DNA of 64,000 nucleotides. Origin: Rhodococcus gordoniae. GTDB taxonomy: Bacteria; Actinomycetota; Actinomycetes; Mycobacteriales; Mycobacteriaceae. A program made the translations under genes and the position numbers. Positions 43,778 to 52,535 of this stretch are shown one piece after another (the stretch's first letter is position 1; each line of letters begins with the position of its first letter). The notes beneath the pieces are model-generated. The model saw only the letters and a program-made list of their open reading frames with translations. It had not been told where the DNA came from and did no database searches. The DNA lies in the NCBI RefSeq assembly GCF_001646655.1, contig NZ_LPZN01000004.1, positions 62,001 through 126,000 on the forward strand, read 5' to 3'.

Positions 43778-46030
43778 CTATTTCTCGTCGAGCGGTTTCG
43801 CTCCCAGTACGTCCTTGAGCAGTTCGATGGCGACTTCCTCCGGATCGCGACGCGTCGACGGATCGCCGGGTGTGGCGGCCTCGGCGAACATCTCCTCGAC
43901 GTCCGCCTCCGTCATCTGCGACGGGTCGGGCGGCGGCGCGTCGTAGCCCGGCCCCGGATCGTCGGGGAGATCGGGGGCTTCGGGCGGCGGGATGTCGTCG
44001 ACGTTCTCGACGGACGGACGTGTGAAGGTCGGGGCTGCGGAAGCGGAAGCGGTGGCCACCGGCCGCTGCGGTGCGGCGGAGGCTTCGGCGGGCACAGCCG
44101 GCGCGGCGTTCTTCGCCTGACTCGGCCGGGAGAAACGGGGCTGACCTGCGGGGCGCGAATTCTTCTCGGGCGCCTGGGTTCTGACGGGCGCCTCCGCAGC
44201 CGAACCGTGTACGCAGGTGACCTCGAACTCCCCACCGAAGACCTCGTGCAGCGCATCGGCGATGACTGCAGCGTTGCGCGGGTCGGCGAGTCGCTTCGCG
44301 AGCGGAGCGGAGTCGTGCACGAGCACGACGCGCGTGCCGTCGACCGAGCGCACGGTGGCGCCCGAGAGCATCACCTCGACGGTGCGGCTCCGTTCGCGGA
44401 CCTTCGCGCGCACCTCCGACCACACGCCCCGCATCTGGGCTGCATCGGGACCGCTGGTCGCGCGGACAGGTTCGGGCTCGGGTTCGGGAGCAACCGGCTC
44501 CTCGATCTCGGGTGCAGGCGCGGGCGCGGGCGACGGAATCTCCTGCCCGACACCCTCGTCGGGCACACTCTGCGGCTGCGACACCTCCGGAACGACGGGA
44601 GGCGGCACCGCAGCGGGAGGCGGCGTCGGGGCAGATACCGACTGGGCCGGTTCAGGCTGCATCGGTGCCTGCGGGGCGGGGGCCTGCTGGACAGGGGTCT
44701 GCTGGGCAGAGGCTTCCGGTTGCGGCCGAGTGGCCTCGCGAGGCGGCGCGGCAGGCGGCACCTCGCTCACCCGGCGCTGGGAGGGTCGCTGGAAACGCGC
44801 TGCGGGCTCGTCGGGCGAGAGGGGCGGTGTGGCAGGGGCGGACACGGGCCTCGGTGCAGCATCTCCGGCCGGAGGCGCGACGATACCCTGTTCGAGACGT
44901 TCGAGCCGTTGCAGCACAGCGGTTTCCGCATCGGATGCCGCGGGGAGCAGCATGCGCGCACACATCACCTCGAGCAGCAGTCGCGGCGACGTCGCCCCAC
45001 GCATCTCGCCGAGCCCGGCGTGCACGATCTCGGCGTAGCGCGTGAGGGTGGCCGGACCCAGACGGGTCGCTTCGTCGCGCATCCGCTCGAGGACGTCGCC
45101 GGGTGCGTCGACGAGCCCACGCTCGGCGGCATCGGGCACCGACTTCATGAGAATGAGGTCGCGGAGGCGTTCGAGCAGGTCGACGGCGAAGCGACGCGGG
45201 TCGTGTCCGGCGTCCATGACCTTCTCGACGGTGCCGAACAGCCCCGCGCCGTCACCGGCCGCGAGCGAATCGACGGCCTCGTCGATGAGCGCCACGTCGG
45301 TGACGCCGAGCAGCGACAGGGCGCGGTCGTAGGTGACGCCTTCGGGTCCGGCGCCGGCGAGGAGCTGGTCCATCACCGACAGCGAGTCGCGGGGGGATCC
45401 GCCACCGGCGCGGATGACCAGCGGGTAGACCGCATCCTCGACCGGAATGTTCTCCTGGCCGCAGATCTGTTCGAGCAGCCCCCGCATCGCGGTGGGGGCG
45501 AGCAGCCGGAACGGGTAGTGGTGCGTGCGCGACCGGATGGTCGGCAGCACCTTCTCGGGCTCGGTGGTCGCGAAGACGAAGATCAGGTGCTCCGGCGGCT
45601 CTTCCACGATCTTGAGCAGGGCATTGAAGCCCTGCGTGGTGACCATGTGCGCCTCGTCGATGATGAAGATGCGGTAGCGCGACTCGGCGGGAGCGTAGAA
45701 GGCGCGGTCGCGGAGTTCGCGGGTGTCGTCGACACCGCCGTGGCTCGCGGCATCGAGTTCGGTGACGTCGAGATTGCCGCCGCCACCCGGCCCGAGCGAC
45801 ACGCACGACCGGCACGTACCGCAGGGCGTCGAGGTGGGGCCCGTCTCGCAGTTGAGCGAGCGGGCGAGGATACGGGCCGAGGACGTCTTGCCGCATCCAC
45901 GAGGACCCGAGAACAGGTAGGCGTGGTTGATGCGGCCTGTGTCGAGCGCCGTGCTGATGGGCACGGTGACGTGCTCCTGCCCCACCACCTCCGCGAAGGT
46001 CGCAGGTCGATACTTCCGGTACAGAGCCAC
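43778..46030 (-). CDS. dnaX: DNA polymerase III subunit gamma/tau
   Basis: A 750-residue clamp-loader ATPase. Seen: start VALYRKYRPATFAEVVGQEHV (GTG at 46030), Walker A SGPRGCGKTSSA, zinc-binding cysteines in NCETGPTSTPCGTCRSC, Walker B/DEAH IIDEAHM, sensor 1 IFVFATTEPEKV. After residue about 400 a long Pro/Ala/Gln-rich linker leads to a tau-type C-terminal domain. No slippery heptamer for a programmed frameshift was seen. In M. tuberculosis dnaX (Rv3721c) directly follows the methyltransferase Rv3720; here 32.5 kb separates them. Confidence 0.96.
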   Translation of the reverse strand: MALYRKYRPATFAEVVGQEHVTVPISTALDTGRINHAYLFSGPRGCGKTSSARILARSLNCETGPTSTPCGTCRSCVSLGPGGGGNLDVTELDAASHGGVDDTRELRDRAFYAPAESRYRIFIIDEAHMVTTQGFNALLKIVEEPPEHLIFVFATTEPEKVLPTIRSRTHHYPFRLLAPTAMRGLLEQICGQENIPVEDAVYPLVIRAGGGSPRDSLSVMDQLLAGAGPEGVTYDRALSLLGVTDVALIDEAVDSLAAGDGAGLFGTVEKVMDAGHDPRRFAVDLLERLRDLILMKSVPDAAERGLVDAPGDVLERMRDEATRLGPATLTRYAEIVHAGLGEMRGATSPRLLLEVMCARMLLPAASDAETAVLQRLERLEQGIVAPPAGDAAPRPVSAPATPPLSPDEPAARFQRPSQRRVSEVPPAAPPREATRPQPEASAQQTPVQQAPAPQAPMQPEPAQSVSAPTPPPAAVPPPVVPEVSQPQSVPDEGVGQEIPSPAPAPAPEIEEPVAPEPEPEPVRATSGPDAAQMRGVWSEVRAKVRERSRTVEVMLSGATVRSVDGTRVVLVHDSAPLAKRLADPRNAAVIADALHEVFGGEFEVTCVHGSAAEAPVRTQAPEKNSRPAGQPRFSRPSQAKNAAPAVPAEASAAPQRPVATASASAAPTFTRPSVENVDDIPPPEAPDLPDDPGPGYDAPPPDPSQMTEADVEEMFAEAATPGDPSTRRDPEEVAIELLKDVLGAKPLDEK

Positions 46031-46220
46031 GCGCCGAGCGTACCGGCGGCGGCCGACACGCACGGAGGTCGGTCCGCCGCCCTCTGTGGCCGAGACCACT
46101 CCCGCGTCGGGCGTATACCGAGATCCATCGCGCCTGACGCCCCGGCCCGGGCACGATCCACCCTGACGATCCCCGAGCTCGAGGACGAAGGAGTCGTCAC
46201 GGTCGAGAAGGAGGGCGGGC

Positions 46221-46910
46221 TCAGCCGCGAGCGAAGAGGCGGATGCGCTGTTCGCGGCTGCGCTCGAGATGAGCACGCATGTGCTCACGGGCCGCGGACT
46301 CGTTCCGCGCCCGCAACGCGCCGAGGATCTGCGCGTGCTCCCGGTTGAGCAGATCGGGTTCGCCGTAGTTGGACGGCGGCCCGGAGTCGTAGATCCGCAG
46401 CTGGGTGGTCAGTCGCACGAGCAACGTCGTGATCGTCGTGTTGTGCGCGGCCTGCCACAGCGCCTCGTGGAACCGGAAGTTCCCGATGCGCACCGCGGCA
46501 TCGTCGGTGGCGGAGCAGCACGAATCGTGCAGCCGCTCGAGCCGGGCCATGTCGAGATCGGTGTGCCGGACCGCCGCGGCGCCGGCCGCCTCGGATTCGA
46601 GCGCGACGCGCGCCGCATAGATCTCGATGACGTCCTCGGGAGTACCGGAACGCACCCGGAAGCCGCGGCTCGCCCGTTCGAGCAGACCGTCGTGCGCGAG
46701 CCAGTTGAGCGCCTCGCGGATGGGGGTGCGGGAGGCCCCGTAGGTCTCGCTGAGCTGGGTCTCGTGCAGAGCGGCGCCGCGCGGGAACTTCCCGGCGAGG
46801 ATGTCCGAGCGCAGGCGCAGGTACTGCCTGGAGGTCTGGTCGTCGCGCCCGGTGGGCGGTTCGACGAGAAGCGAGCTCTCCAGCTCGGCCGTCGCGTCCT
46901 GCTCGGTCAT
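46221..46910 (-). CDS. GntR-family (FadR subfamily) regulator of the rhodanese-thiM operon
   Basis: A 229-residue regulator with winged helix YGASRTPIREALNWLAHDGLLE and an FCD domain (FRFHEALWQAAHN, REHAQILGALRARNESAAREHM). Start ATG at 46910. It is divergent from the sulfurtransferase operon; the shared region has the palindrome GCGTATACGC. It likely controls the operon in answer to a small acid or sulfur compound; effector unknown. Confidence 0.85.
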   Translation of the reverse strand: MTEQDATAELESSLLVEPPTGRDDQTSRQYLRLRSDILAGKFPRGAALHETQLSETYGASRTPIREALNWLAHDGLLERASRGFRVRSGTPEDVIEIYAARVALESEAAGAAAVRHTDLDMARLERLHDSCCSATDDAAVRIGNFRFHEALWQAAHNTTITTLLVRLTTQLRIYDSGPPSNYGEPDLLNREHAQILGALRARNESAAREHMRAHLERSREQRIRLFARG

Positions 46911-46975
46911 CTACACCCTCCGTAGGCATGCCGGTTACGTGCGCCGATTATGCCACTGTCAACGTGCGAATACTT

Positions 46976-46985
46976 GCGTATACGC
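46976..46985. promoter_or_regulatory. Palindrome GCGTATACGC, probable GntR operator
   Basis: A perfect 10-base palindrome in the 125-base region between the divergent GntR and sulfurtransferase genes, 51 bases before the latter. GTATAC-centred palindromes are common for FadR/VanR-type regulators. No TPP riboswitch-like sequence was found in this leader despite the thiM gene downstream. Confidence 0.55.
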
Positions 46986-47035
46986 TATCCGTCGTTTAGC
47001 GTCGGTCGGGCGAACACGACGAGAGGACCGAACGC

Positions 47036-47932
47036 GTGACCGAGGCAAGTTTTCGAGACGAGCAGGTGCTGATCAGCGCCGACGAGCTCTCGAACGATCC
47101 CGGTGCATACACCGTCCTGCACGCCACGGTCACCTTTCCGAAGCCCCGATTCGACGGCGACTACCGGCCGGAATCCGGCTACGCGACCTGGCGCGCCGCA
47201 CACATCCCCGGGTCCCTGCACGCCGACCTGCTCGGTGGATTCAGCGCCCCGGACCCCGACCTGCACTTCACCCGTCCCACTCCGGACGCCCTCGCGGCAG
47301 CCCTGGCCGAACTCGGCGTGGCCCCCGAGGCCGACCTCGTCGTCTACGACGACGGTGGCATGACCTGGGCGTCCCGGCTGTGGTGGATGCTGCGCAACAT
47401 CGGCGTCTCCGCCCGCGTCCTCGACGGCGGCTTCGCCCGCTGGACCGCACTCGACCTGCCCGTGGAGGCCGGCGACGCCGCCGAACGCCACCCCGCCACG
47501 CCTCGGACCGCGCGGACCGACCGCGGCCTGTGGCGCGACCGCGACGACGTGCTCGCCGTGGTGTCAGGCGACGCACCGGGCACCCTCGTCTGCGCGCTCG
47601 ACGCCGCGCAGTTCGCGGGCACCGTCACCACCCGTTACGCACGCCGCGGGCACATCGACGGGAGCCGGAACCTGCCGGCCAAGAGCCTGCTCACCGACGG
47701 GATCCTGCGGAGCACCGATCGGATCGGCGAGCTGACCGAGCAGGTGCTCACCGACACGTCCCGGCCGCTGATCCTGTACTGCGGTGGCGGCGTCTCGGCC
47801 TGCCTGCTGGCGCTCGCCCTGGTACGGACGGGACACGACGACGTCGCCGTCTACGACGGCTCGCTCGAGGAGTGGACGGCCGACCCCGCCCTTCCCATGC
47901 GGACCCTCGGAGAAGAGAAGGGCGGCGCATGA
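47036..47932 (+). CDS. Sulfurtransferase (tandem rhodanese, thiosulfate/3-mercaptopyruvate type)
   Basis: A 298-residue protein with two rhodanese domains. The first, inactive one contains HIPGSLHADLLGGFS and VVYDDGGMTWASRLWWMLR; the second carries the active Cys249 in LYCGGGVSACLLALAL (a CGGGVSA loop, close to the CGSGVTA loop of mercaptopyruvate sulfurtransferases). HIDGSRNLPAK precedes it. Start GTG at 47036. First gene of a three-gene operon with thiM and an SsuD-like enzyme, which suggests sulfur handling for thiazole or organosulfur use. Confidence 0.92.
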   Translation: MTEASFRDEQVLISADELSNDPGAYTVLHATVTFPKPRFDGDYRPESGYATWRAAHIPGSLHADLLGGFSAPDPDLHFTRPTPDALAAALAELGVAPEADLVVYDDGGMTWASRLWWMLRNIGVSARVLDGGFARWTALDLPVEAGDAAERHPATPRTARTDRGLWRDRDDVLAVVSGDAPGTLVCALDAAQFAGTVTTRYARRGHIDGSRNLPAKSLLTDGILRSTDRIGELTEQVLTDTSRPLILYCGGGVSACLLALALVRTGHDDVAVYDGSLEEWTADPALPMRTLGEEKGGA

Positions 47933-47989
47933 TGCGATGTCCGCGATCCTGACCGCTTCGTCCTCTCCCCTCCCCCGACAGGATCTTCC

Positions 47990-48835
47990 GTGACCACGAT
48001 CCCCACCATCGACGATCTCGCCGCCACCCTCGACGCTCTGCGCGCGCGGACTCCGCTCGTACACTCGCTGACCAACATCGTCTCGGCCAACTTCCTCACC
48101 AACGTGCTGCTCGCCGCGGGCGCCAGCAACGCGCACATCGACAATGCCCATGAGGCAGGCGATTTTGCACGCATCGCCGGTGGAGTGCTCGTCAACCTCG
48201 GCACGCCCTTCGACGAGACCTCGGTGGCCTTCACCCGCGCGGCCGAGGCGGCGCACGAGGCCGGCACCCCCTGGGTCCTCGACCCCGTCGGTGTGGGCGG
48301 ACTCGCGTGGCGCACCTCGCTCGCCGCCGACCTGCTGAAGTTCCGTCCCACCGCGATCCGCGGCAACGCCTCCGAGATCATCGCGCTGGCCGGTCTGGGT
48401 GGCGACACGCGCGGCGTCGACAGCGCCGACGAGGCCGCTGCCGCCGTGCCCGCCGCCCTGACCCTGCTCGATCACGCCGACGCCGTGTCGGCCTCCGGTC
48501 CCGTCGACCATCTCGTCGGCCGCGACCGCGAAGGCTCGATCGTCGGGCTACGCATCGCCGGCGGCAGCGCGATGCTGCCGCGCGTGACCTCCACGGGATG
48601 CTCTCTCGGTGGTCTCGTCGCCGCCTACCTCGCGGTCGCGGAGACCCCGCTCGCCGGCCTCGCGGCAGCACACACGCACGTCGCGGTGGCTTCCGAGATC
48701 GCCGAGGAGAACTCCACCGGCCCGGGCTCGTTCGCCGTCGCCTACCTCGACGCCCTGTTCACCGTGGACGCCGACACGGTGCGCGCCCGCGCCCGCGTCG
48801 AGCCGTTCGAACTCCCCTCGAAGGACACGAAGTAA
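47990..48835 (+). CDS. thiM: Hydroxyethylthiazole kinase
   Basis: A 281-residue ribokinase-like enzyme phosphorylating 4-methyl-5-(2-hydroxyethyl)thiazole for thiamine salvage. Seen: LVHSLTNIVSANFLTNVLLA, HEAGDFARIAGGVLVNLGT, WVLDPVGVGG, IRGNASEIIAL and the active-site Cys204 in TSTGCSLGGLV. Start GTG at 47990. It overlaps the next gene by one base (TAATG). No other thiamine genes are near, and it is set between sulfur-metabolism type enzymes. Confidence 0.94.
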   Translation: MTTIPTIDDLAATLDALRARTPLVHSLTNIVSANFLTNVLLAAGASNAHIDNAHEAGDFARIAGGVLVNLGTPFDETSVAFTRAAEAAHEAGTPWVLDPVGVGGLAWRTSLAADLLKFRPTAIRGNASEIIALAGLGGDTRGVDSADEAAAAVPAALTLLDHADAVSASGPVDHLVGRDREGSIVGLRIAGGSAMLPRVTSTGCSLGGLVAAYLAVAETPLAGLAAAHTHVAVASEIAEENSTGPGSFAVAYLDALFTVDADTVRARARVEPFELPSKDTK

Positions 48836-49584
48836 TGCCTGTCAAGACCTTCTGGTATCTCACCCAGGCCGACGGCGACTACCCCTGGAGCCCCGGCGGG
48901 TTGTACCCGGTGGACGGGCAGCGGCAGATCGAACTCGCGAAGACCATCGACGACGGCGGCTTCGAGGGCGCGCTCGTCGCCACCTGGCCGAACGATCCGT
49001 TCATCTCGGCGACGTGGGCGGCCGCGCACACCAGCCGGATGAAGTTCCTCGTCGCGATCTACGCGAACATGATGCCCGCGCGACTGCTCGCCGAGAAGGC
49101 CCTGACCTTCGACGCGTTCAGCGGCGCACTGTCCGGTGTGATTGTGCGCCCGAGCCGGGACGAAGCGATCGAGCGGTTCCGGTCGCTGTTCGAGAAGGCC
49201 GGCATCGAGCAGATCCAGGACGTGCTCGACAAGGCGGTCCGCCGCCGCACCCACGGCAAGCAGGACCTGAAGACCTTCACCGCGCGCGACGCGCAGCGGC
49301 AGGGCTGGGTCGACTCCATCAACGCCGGCACGCTGCCCGAACCCGAGGACCTGTATCTCGGCGACGGCCTCTACGCGGGCATCACCGCGTGGTCACCGCT
49401 GGACATCTTTGCCACGGGTTCGTCGGCGGTCTACTACGTCGGCGACCCGGACGAGATCACCGGCCACGTGCGCACCCTGCGCGACGCGACCGGACCGACC
49501 TCCCTGATCCTCGCCGGATGGCCGCTCATCGACGAAGCGAAGAACGTTGCGGAGCACCTGATTCCGCGTTTCGAGAAGCTCTGA
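48835..49584 (+). CDS. SsuD-like LLM flavin-dependent enzyme, internally shortened
   Basis: A 249-residue protein. The N-terminal part (MPVKTFWYLTQADGDYPWSP, ISATWAAAHTSRMKFLVAIY, LLAEKALTFDAFSG) and the C-terminal part (SAVYYVGDPDEITGHVRTL, PTSLILAGWPLIDEAKNVAEHLIPRFEKL as the last 29) match alkanesulfonate monooxygenase SsuD, but the family is about 380 residues. The central 100 or so residues, which include several barrel strands, are absent: DAFSG runs almost directly into VIVRPSRDEAIERF. The frame is intact. It may be a distinct compact subfamily or an in-frame deletion; activity is doubtful. TAATG overlap with thiM. Confidence 0.75.
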   Translation: MPVKTFWYLTQADGDYPWSPGGLYPVDGQRQIELAKTIDDGGFEGALVATWPNDPFISATWAAAHTSRMKFLVAIYANMMPARLLAEKALTFDAFSGALSGVIVRPSRDEAIERFRSLFEKAGIEQIQDVLDKAVRRRTHGKQDLKTFTARDAQRQGWVDSINAGTLPEPEDLYLGDGLYAGITAWSPLDIFATGSSAVYYVGDPDEITGHVRTLRDATGPTSLILAGWPLIDEAKNVAEHLIPRFEKL

Positions 49585-49605
49585 CGGTAACGCCGGCGGG
49601 ATCGG

Positions 49606-50382
49606 TCAGGGGGTGTCGACGAGACGGAACCCCGACCCGATCCCGTCGCGCGCGTCGATCTCGGCGAGGATCCGGTCGGCCCGCTGGTAGGCGGCGAATC
49701 TCGTATCGGGAACCTGCCGGTCGCCGGAGACCCGGGTCGGCGGGAACCGGTATCCCACGGACAGTCCCAGCCACTCACCCGTCTCGGCACGTACGAGCGG
49801 ACCCCCGGAGTCGCCCGGTCGCATGAGCAACGGCGACGACATCAGGTTCTCGTCCACCCGCACCTCGCCGGTCGCGCAGGCCACCGACGTGCTTCGCCCT
49901 GCCGCGCAGTGTGTCCCGACCGGCAGCTCGCCCTCGTCGAACGCCGCCACCGACTCGAGCACCACACGTTCTCCGCGGTCGTTCGGCGCCGACGTGTTCG
50001 ACCCCCGTACGCGGGTCTCGTCGAGGACGACCACCGCGTAATCGGCGATCTCGTCGGTGGGGAATCCGAGCGGATCGATCGAACCCGTACTCGCGACATC
50101 CGTTTCGGCACCGATGGCACCTCGATGCTGTTCGTCGACCTTCCAGACCGGCGACGATCCCGTTCGATAGCAGTGCCCCGCCGTGATGGCGACCAGACGA
50201 CCCGCGTCGTCGTGCCCGACCGCCGCGACCGAACACCAGCCCGGTGTCGGCTCCGGCGAGAACGAGATCCCGTCGCCGGGCCGGAGGACGACCCGGTCGT
50301 CTCCCCCGCCCGCCGAAGCCACGCCCGACGCTCCGGAAGCGAATGCGGCAGCGGCACAACACACTGCGAATGCGCGTCTCAC
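49606..50382 (-). CDS. Secreted trypsin-like serine protease
   Basis: A 258-residue chymotrypsin-fold protein. Residues 1-24 are a signal peptide (cut after VASA). Catalytic triad: His70 (ITAGHC), Asp114 (IADYAVVVL) and Ser192 (RPGDSGGPLV). Cysteine pairs Cys50/Cys71 and Cys159/Cys169 could form the disulfides. Short, like streptogrisin-type or Peptidase S1 proteins of actinobacteria. ATG at 50382 overlaps the HhH-GPD gene stop by 4 bases. Substrate unknown. Confidence 0.88.
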   Translation of the reverse strand: MRRAFAVCCAAAAFASGASGVASAGGGDDRVVLRPGDGISFSPEPTPGWCSVAAVGHDDAGRLVAITAGHCYRTGSSPVWKVDEQHRGAIGAETDVASTGSIDPLGFPTDEIADYAVVVLDETRVRGSNTSAPNDRGERVVLESVAAFDEGELPVGTHCAAGRSTSVACATGEVRVDENLMSSPLLMRPGDSGGPLVRAETGEWLGLSVGYRFPPTRVSGDRQVPDTRFAAYQRADRILAEIDARDGIGSGFRLVDTP

Positions 50383-50951
50383 GACTTCTTCGCAGTCTTC
50401 ATCGACTTCTTGAACTCGCGCACCTCACGCAACGACTGCTCGTCGACGACGTCGGCGATCGACCGGCGCGCGCCCTCGTGCCCGTAGTCGCCGGCAGCTT
50501 CCCGCCACCCTTCGGGCCGCACGCCGATCTGCTTGCCGAGCAGTGCCAGGAAGATGCGTGCCTTCTGGTCGCCGTAACCCGGCAGCTTCTTCAGCCTCCG
50601 CAGAACTTCCTTGCCGTCCGGGTGGCCGGACGTCCACAATGCTGCGGCGTCGCCGTCGTAGTCCTCGACGATCGCCGCGCACAGCGCCTGGATCCGCTGA
50701 CCCATCGACGTGGGGAACCGGTGTACGGCCGGTTGCTGCGCACACACCGCGACGAACTCGTCGGGATCCGCCGACGCGATGCGGTGCACGTCGAGACCAC
50801 CGAGACGGTCGGCGAGCTTCTTCGGTCCCGCGAACGCGACCTCCATCGGCACCTGCTGGTCGAGCAGCATGCCGATGAGAAGGGCCAGCGGATCCTCGGC
50901 CAGCAGTGCGTCGGCGTCGGGATCTCCGACCAGGTTCAGCGTCGATGACAT
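50379..50951 (-). CDS. HhH-GPD-type base-excision repair-like protein
   Basis: A 190-residue protein of the small actinobacterial HhH-GPD family (TIGR03252 type). Seen: LLIGMLLDQQVPMEVAFAGP at the start, then LKKLPGYGDQKARIFLALLG, a hairpin followed by glycine-rich turn as in the HhH-GPD fold. The usual catalytic Lys/Asp positions of glycosylases cannot be assigned by eye. Start ATG 50951 (MSSTLN); an upstream frame to 50963 adds four residues. Coupled by ATGA to the protease gene. Confidence 0.82.
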   Translation of the reverse strand: MSSTLNLVGDPDADALLAEDPLALLIGMLLDQQVPMEVAFAGPKKLADRLGGLDVHRIASADPDEFVAVCAQQPAVHRFPTSMGQRIQALCAAIVEDYDGDAAALWTSGHPDGKEVLRRLKKLPGYGDQKARIFLALLGKQIGVRPEGWREAAGDYGHEGARRSIADVVDEQSLREVREFKKSMKTAKKS

Positions 50952-50973
50952 GACGACGATCATGCCCTGCGCG

Positions 50974-52404
50974 TCAGGGCCGGCGCCACACGACCACCGC
51001 GATCACGATGCCCAGGGTGAGGGCGATCGATGTGGTCAGCGCATGCAACCAGTGCGGGAAGAGAGTCGGTTGCGACGTTGCCGGAACGGCGGCCAGCGCA
51101 GCGAACAACGCCACGACGGCGATGACCGACGCGGCCGCGGACCACCCCTGGGCGAGGCGGGTGTGCCTCGCCCCGCGCAGCTCCGCACTGTGCAGCAACG
51201 CGTGCTCGACGACTTCCACGATCTCGGACAGTTCCGCGTCGAGTTCCGCCATCTCGGCGGCGACCCGGCCGGCCATGAGGGCGCGCAGCTGGGTGGGGTG
51301 CGTCCACGAGTGGAACCGGTCGTCGTGGAGCGATTCCTTGCGCAGGAGAAGGCGGTCCATCCGGCGGGCCTGCATGATCGCGATGTCGTCGAGAACGGTG
51401 GCCAGCCGATCCCCGCGGAGCCCGTCGGGGTGGCGCAGACGGTCCATGATCGTCCAGTAATCGGCCGAGGCCCGCGCTCGCACCGCCACCCACGGGATGA
51501 GCCCGTAGATCATCTCGCGAGTGCCGTGCCCGACATAGTCGCTGCCGAGAGAGGTGGCCTCGAGGTCGAACAGCACCGCACCGGAATCCTCCCGCACCGC
51601 GAGGGCGGCGCCCGGCTGAACGGGCCGGTCCACCAGCGGCACGCGGTCCCATCCCCACAGCACACCCCAGGACCGTGCCGCGGCGCGGGCCTCCGGACCG
51701 ATACGCGGTCCGTCGACGAGAGAACGGACGCGCTCGCCACCGCTGGAGAGCACTTCCACGACCATCCCCTCGACGACCTCCCGATCACCTACTCCCCGGT
51801 GGCGGTGGACGACGAGTTCGTGGAGGGGACGGAACGTCGTCGGCGCGCACAACCGCCTGTTCAGACCCGGGAACACATCGTTCAGGCAATCGTCGGCCGT
51901 CAGCTCGAAGGGTGCGAGGAACTCGCCGAGCACGGGACGCAGACCGGCTCCGTCGCGGTCCTGCAGCGGGTCGCTCCGCCAGTCGATCAGCGGGGAGCCG
52001 TTGTCCGTCAGCGATTCCAGCGCCAGCACGAGGCCGTGACCCGGAACGTCCCACAGCGACACGCACGTCGCGGGGTGACCCACATACGGCCGGGTCGCAT
52101 CCGGGGCCTCCCGCAGCGAACCCGTCGACGCGCCGAACGAGACGGCCGGCCGTGCCGGGTCGACGATGTGCCGGAAGGCGAGCAGGCACGGCGGACGCAC
52201 ACCGTGGTCGGTATCGGGGTGATCGGCGATGCGTGCGGGAAGGAAGGGCTCCATCTTCTCGACGGGCGGAACTCGCGGCGGCGTCTCGGGCGCCGCCTCG
52301 ATGTCGAGCGCCAGGAGGAACACCTTCAGTACGCCGACACACCCCGTGACAGATCCGACGGCCGATACGCCGACTCCGGAATCCACGAGCGCGCGGTTTT
52401 CCAT
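50974..52404 (-). CDS. Unknown protein with two C-terminal membrane helices
   Basis: A 476-residue protein with no motif I recognise. Residues 1-400 are soluble, with scattered Trp/Asp/Arg; the region about 320-420 is strongly alpha-helical with a charged pattern (LATVLDDIAIMQARRMDRLLL, MAGRVAAEMAELDAELSEIVE) and may form a coiled coil. The last 60 residues contain two hydrophobic helices (WSAAASVIAVVALFAALAAV; ALTTSIALTLGIVIAVVVW), giving a C-terminal membrane hairpin, as in CorA-like or tail-anchored proteins. Start at 52404 (MENRALV) is uncertain. A cluster of DnaA boxes lies about 130-175 bases upstream of it. Confidence 0.65.
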   Translation of the reverse strand: MENRALVDSGVGVSAVGSVTGCVGVLKVFLLALDIEAAPETPPRVPPVEKMEPFLPARIADHPDTDHGVRPPCLLAFRHIVDPARPAVSFGASTGSLREAPDATRPYVGHPATCVSLWDVPGHGLVLALESLTDNGSPLIDWRSDPLQDRDGAGLRPVLGEFLAPFELTADDCLNDVFPGLNRRLCAPTTFRPLHELVVHRHRGVGDREVVEGMVVEVLSSGGERVRSLVDGPRIGPEARAAARSWGVLWGWDRVPLVDRPVQPGAALAVREDSGAVLFDLEATSLGSDYVGHGTREMIYGLIPWVAVRARASADYWTIMDRLRHPDGLRGDRLATVLDDIAIMQARRMDRLLLRKESLHDDRFHSWTHPTQLRALMAGRVAAEMAELDAELSEIVEVVEHALLHSAELRGARHTRLAQGWSAAASVIAVVALFAALAAVPATSQPTLFPHWLHALTTSIALTLGIVIAVVVWRRP

Positions 52405-52535
52405 CACACTCACCACTTCCGAACCCGCCGCACGGTATGCGGCGACCCTGACCCGCGAGTATGTCAGGTCGGGAGGGGAAAGCAAGTCGGTGTGACGCCG
52501 GGTCCCGAAAACGCTCCGAACAGGGCGGTTCGGGG

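Noticed and set aside
43778-46030. Programmed frameshift in dnaX
   Set aside because: No A-rich slippery heptamer was seen near the end of the gamma part; the gene reads as one tau-length frame.
44207-46348. A 713-codon plus-strand frame opposite dnaX
   Set aside because: Exact shadow of dnaX with Arg/Gly/His-rich low-complexity translation.
46911-47989. A TPP riboswitch before thiM
   Set aside because: No CUGAGA-type thi-box or matching helices were found in the leader of the operon or before thiM; a protein operator (GCGTATACGC) is seen instead.
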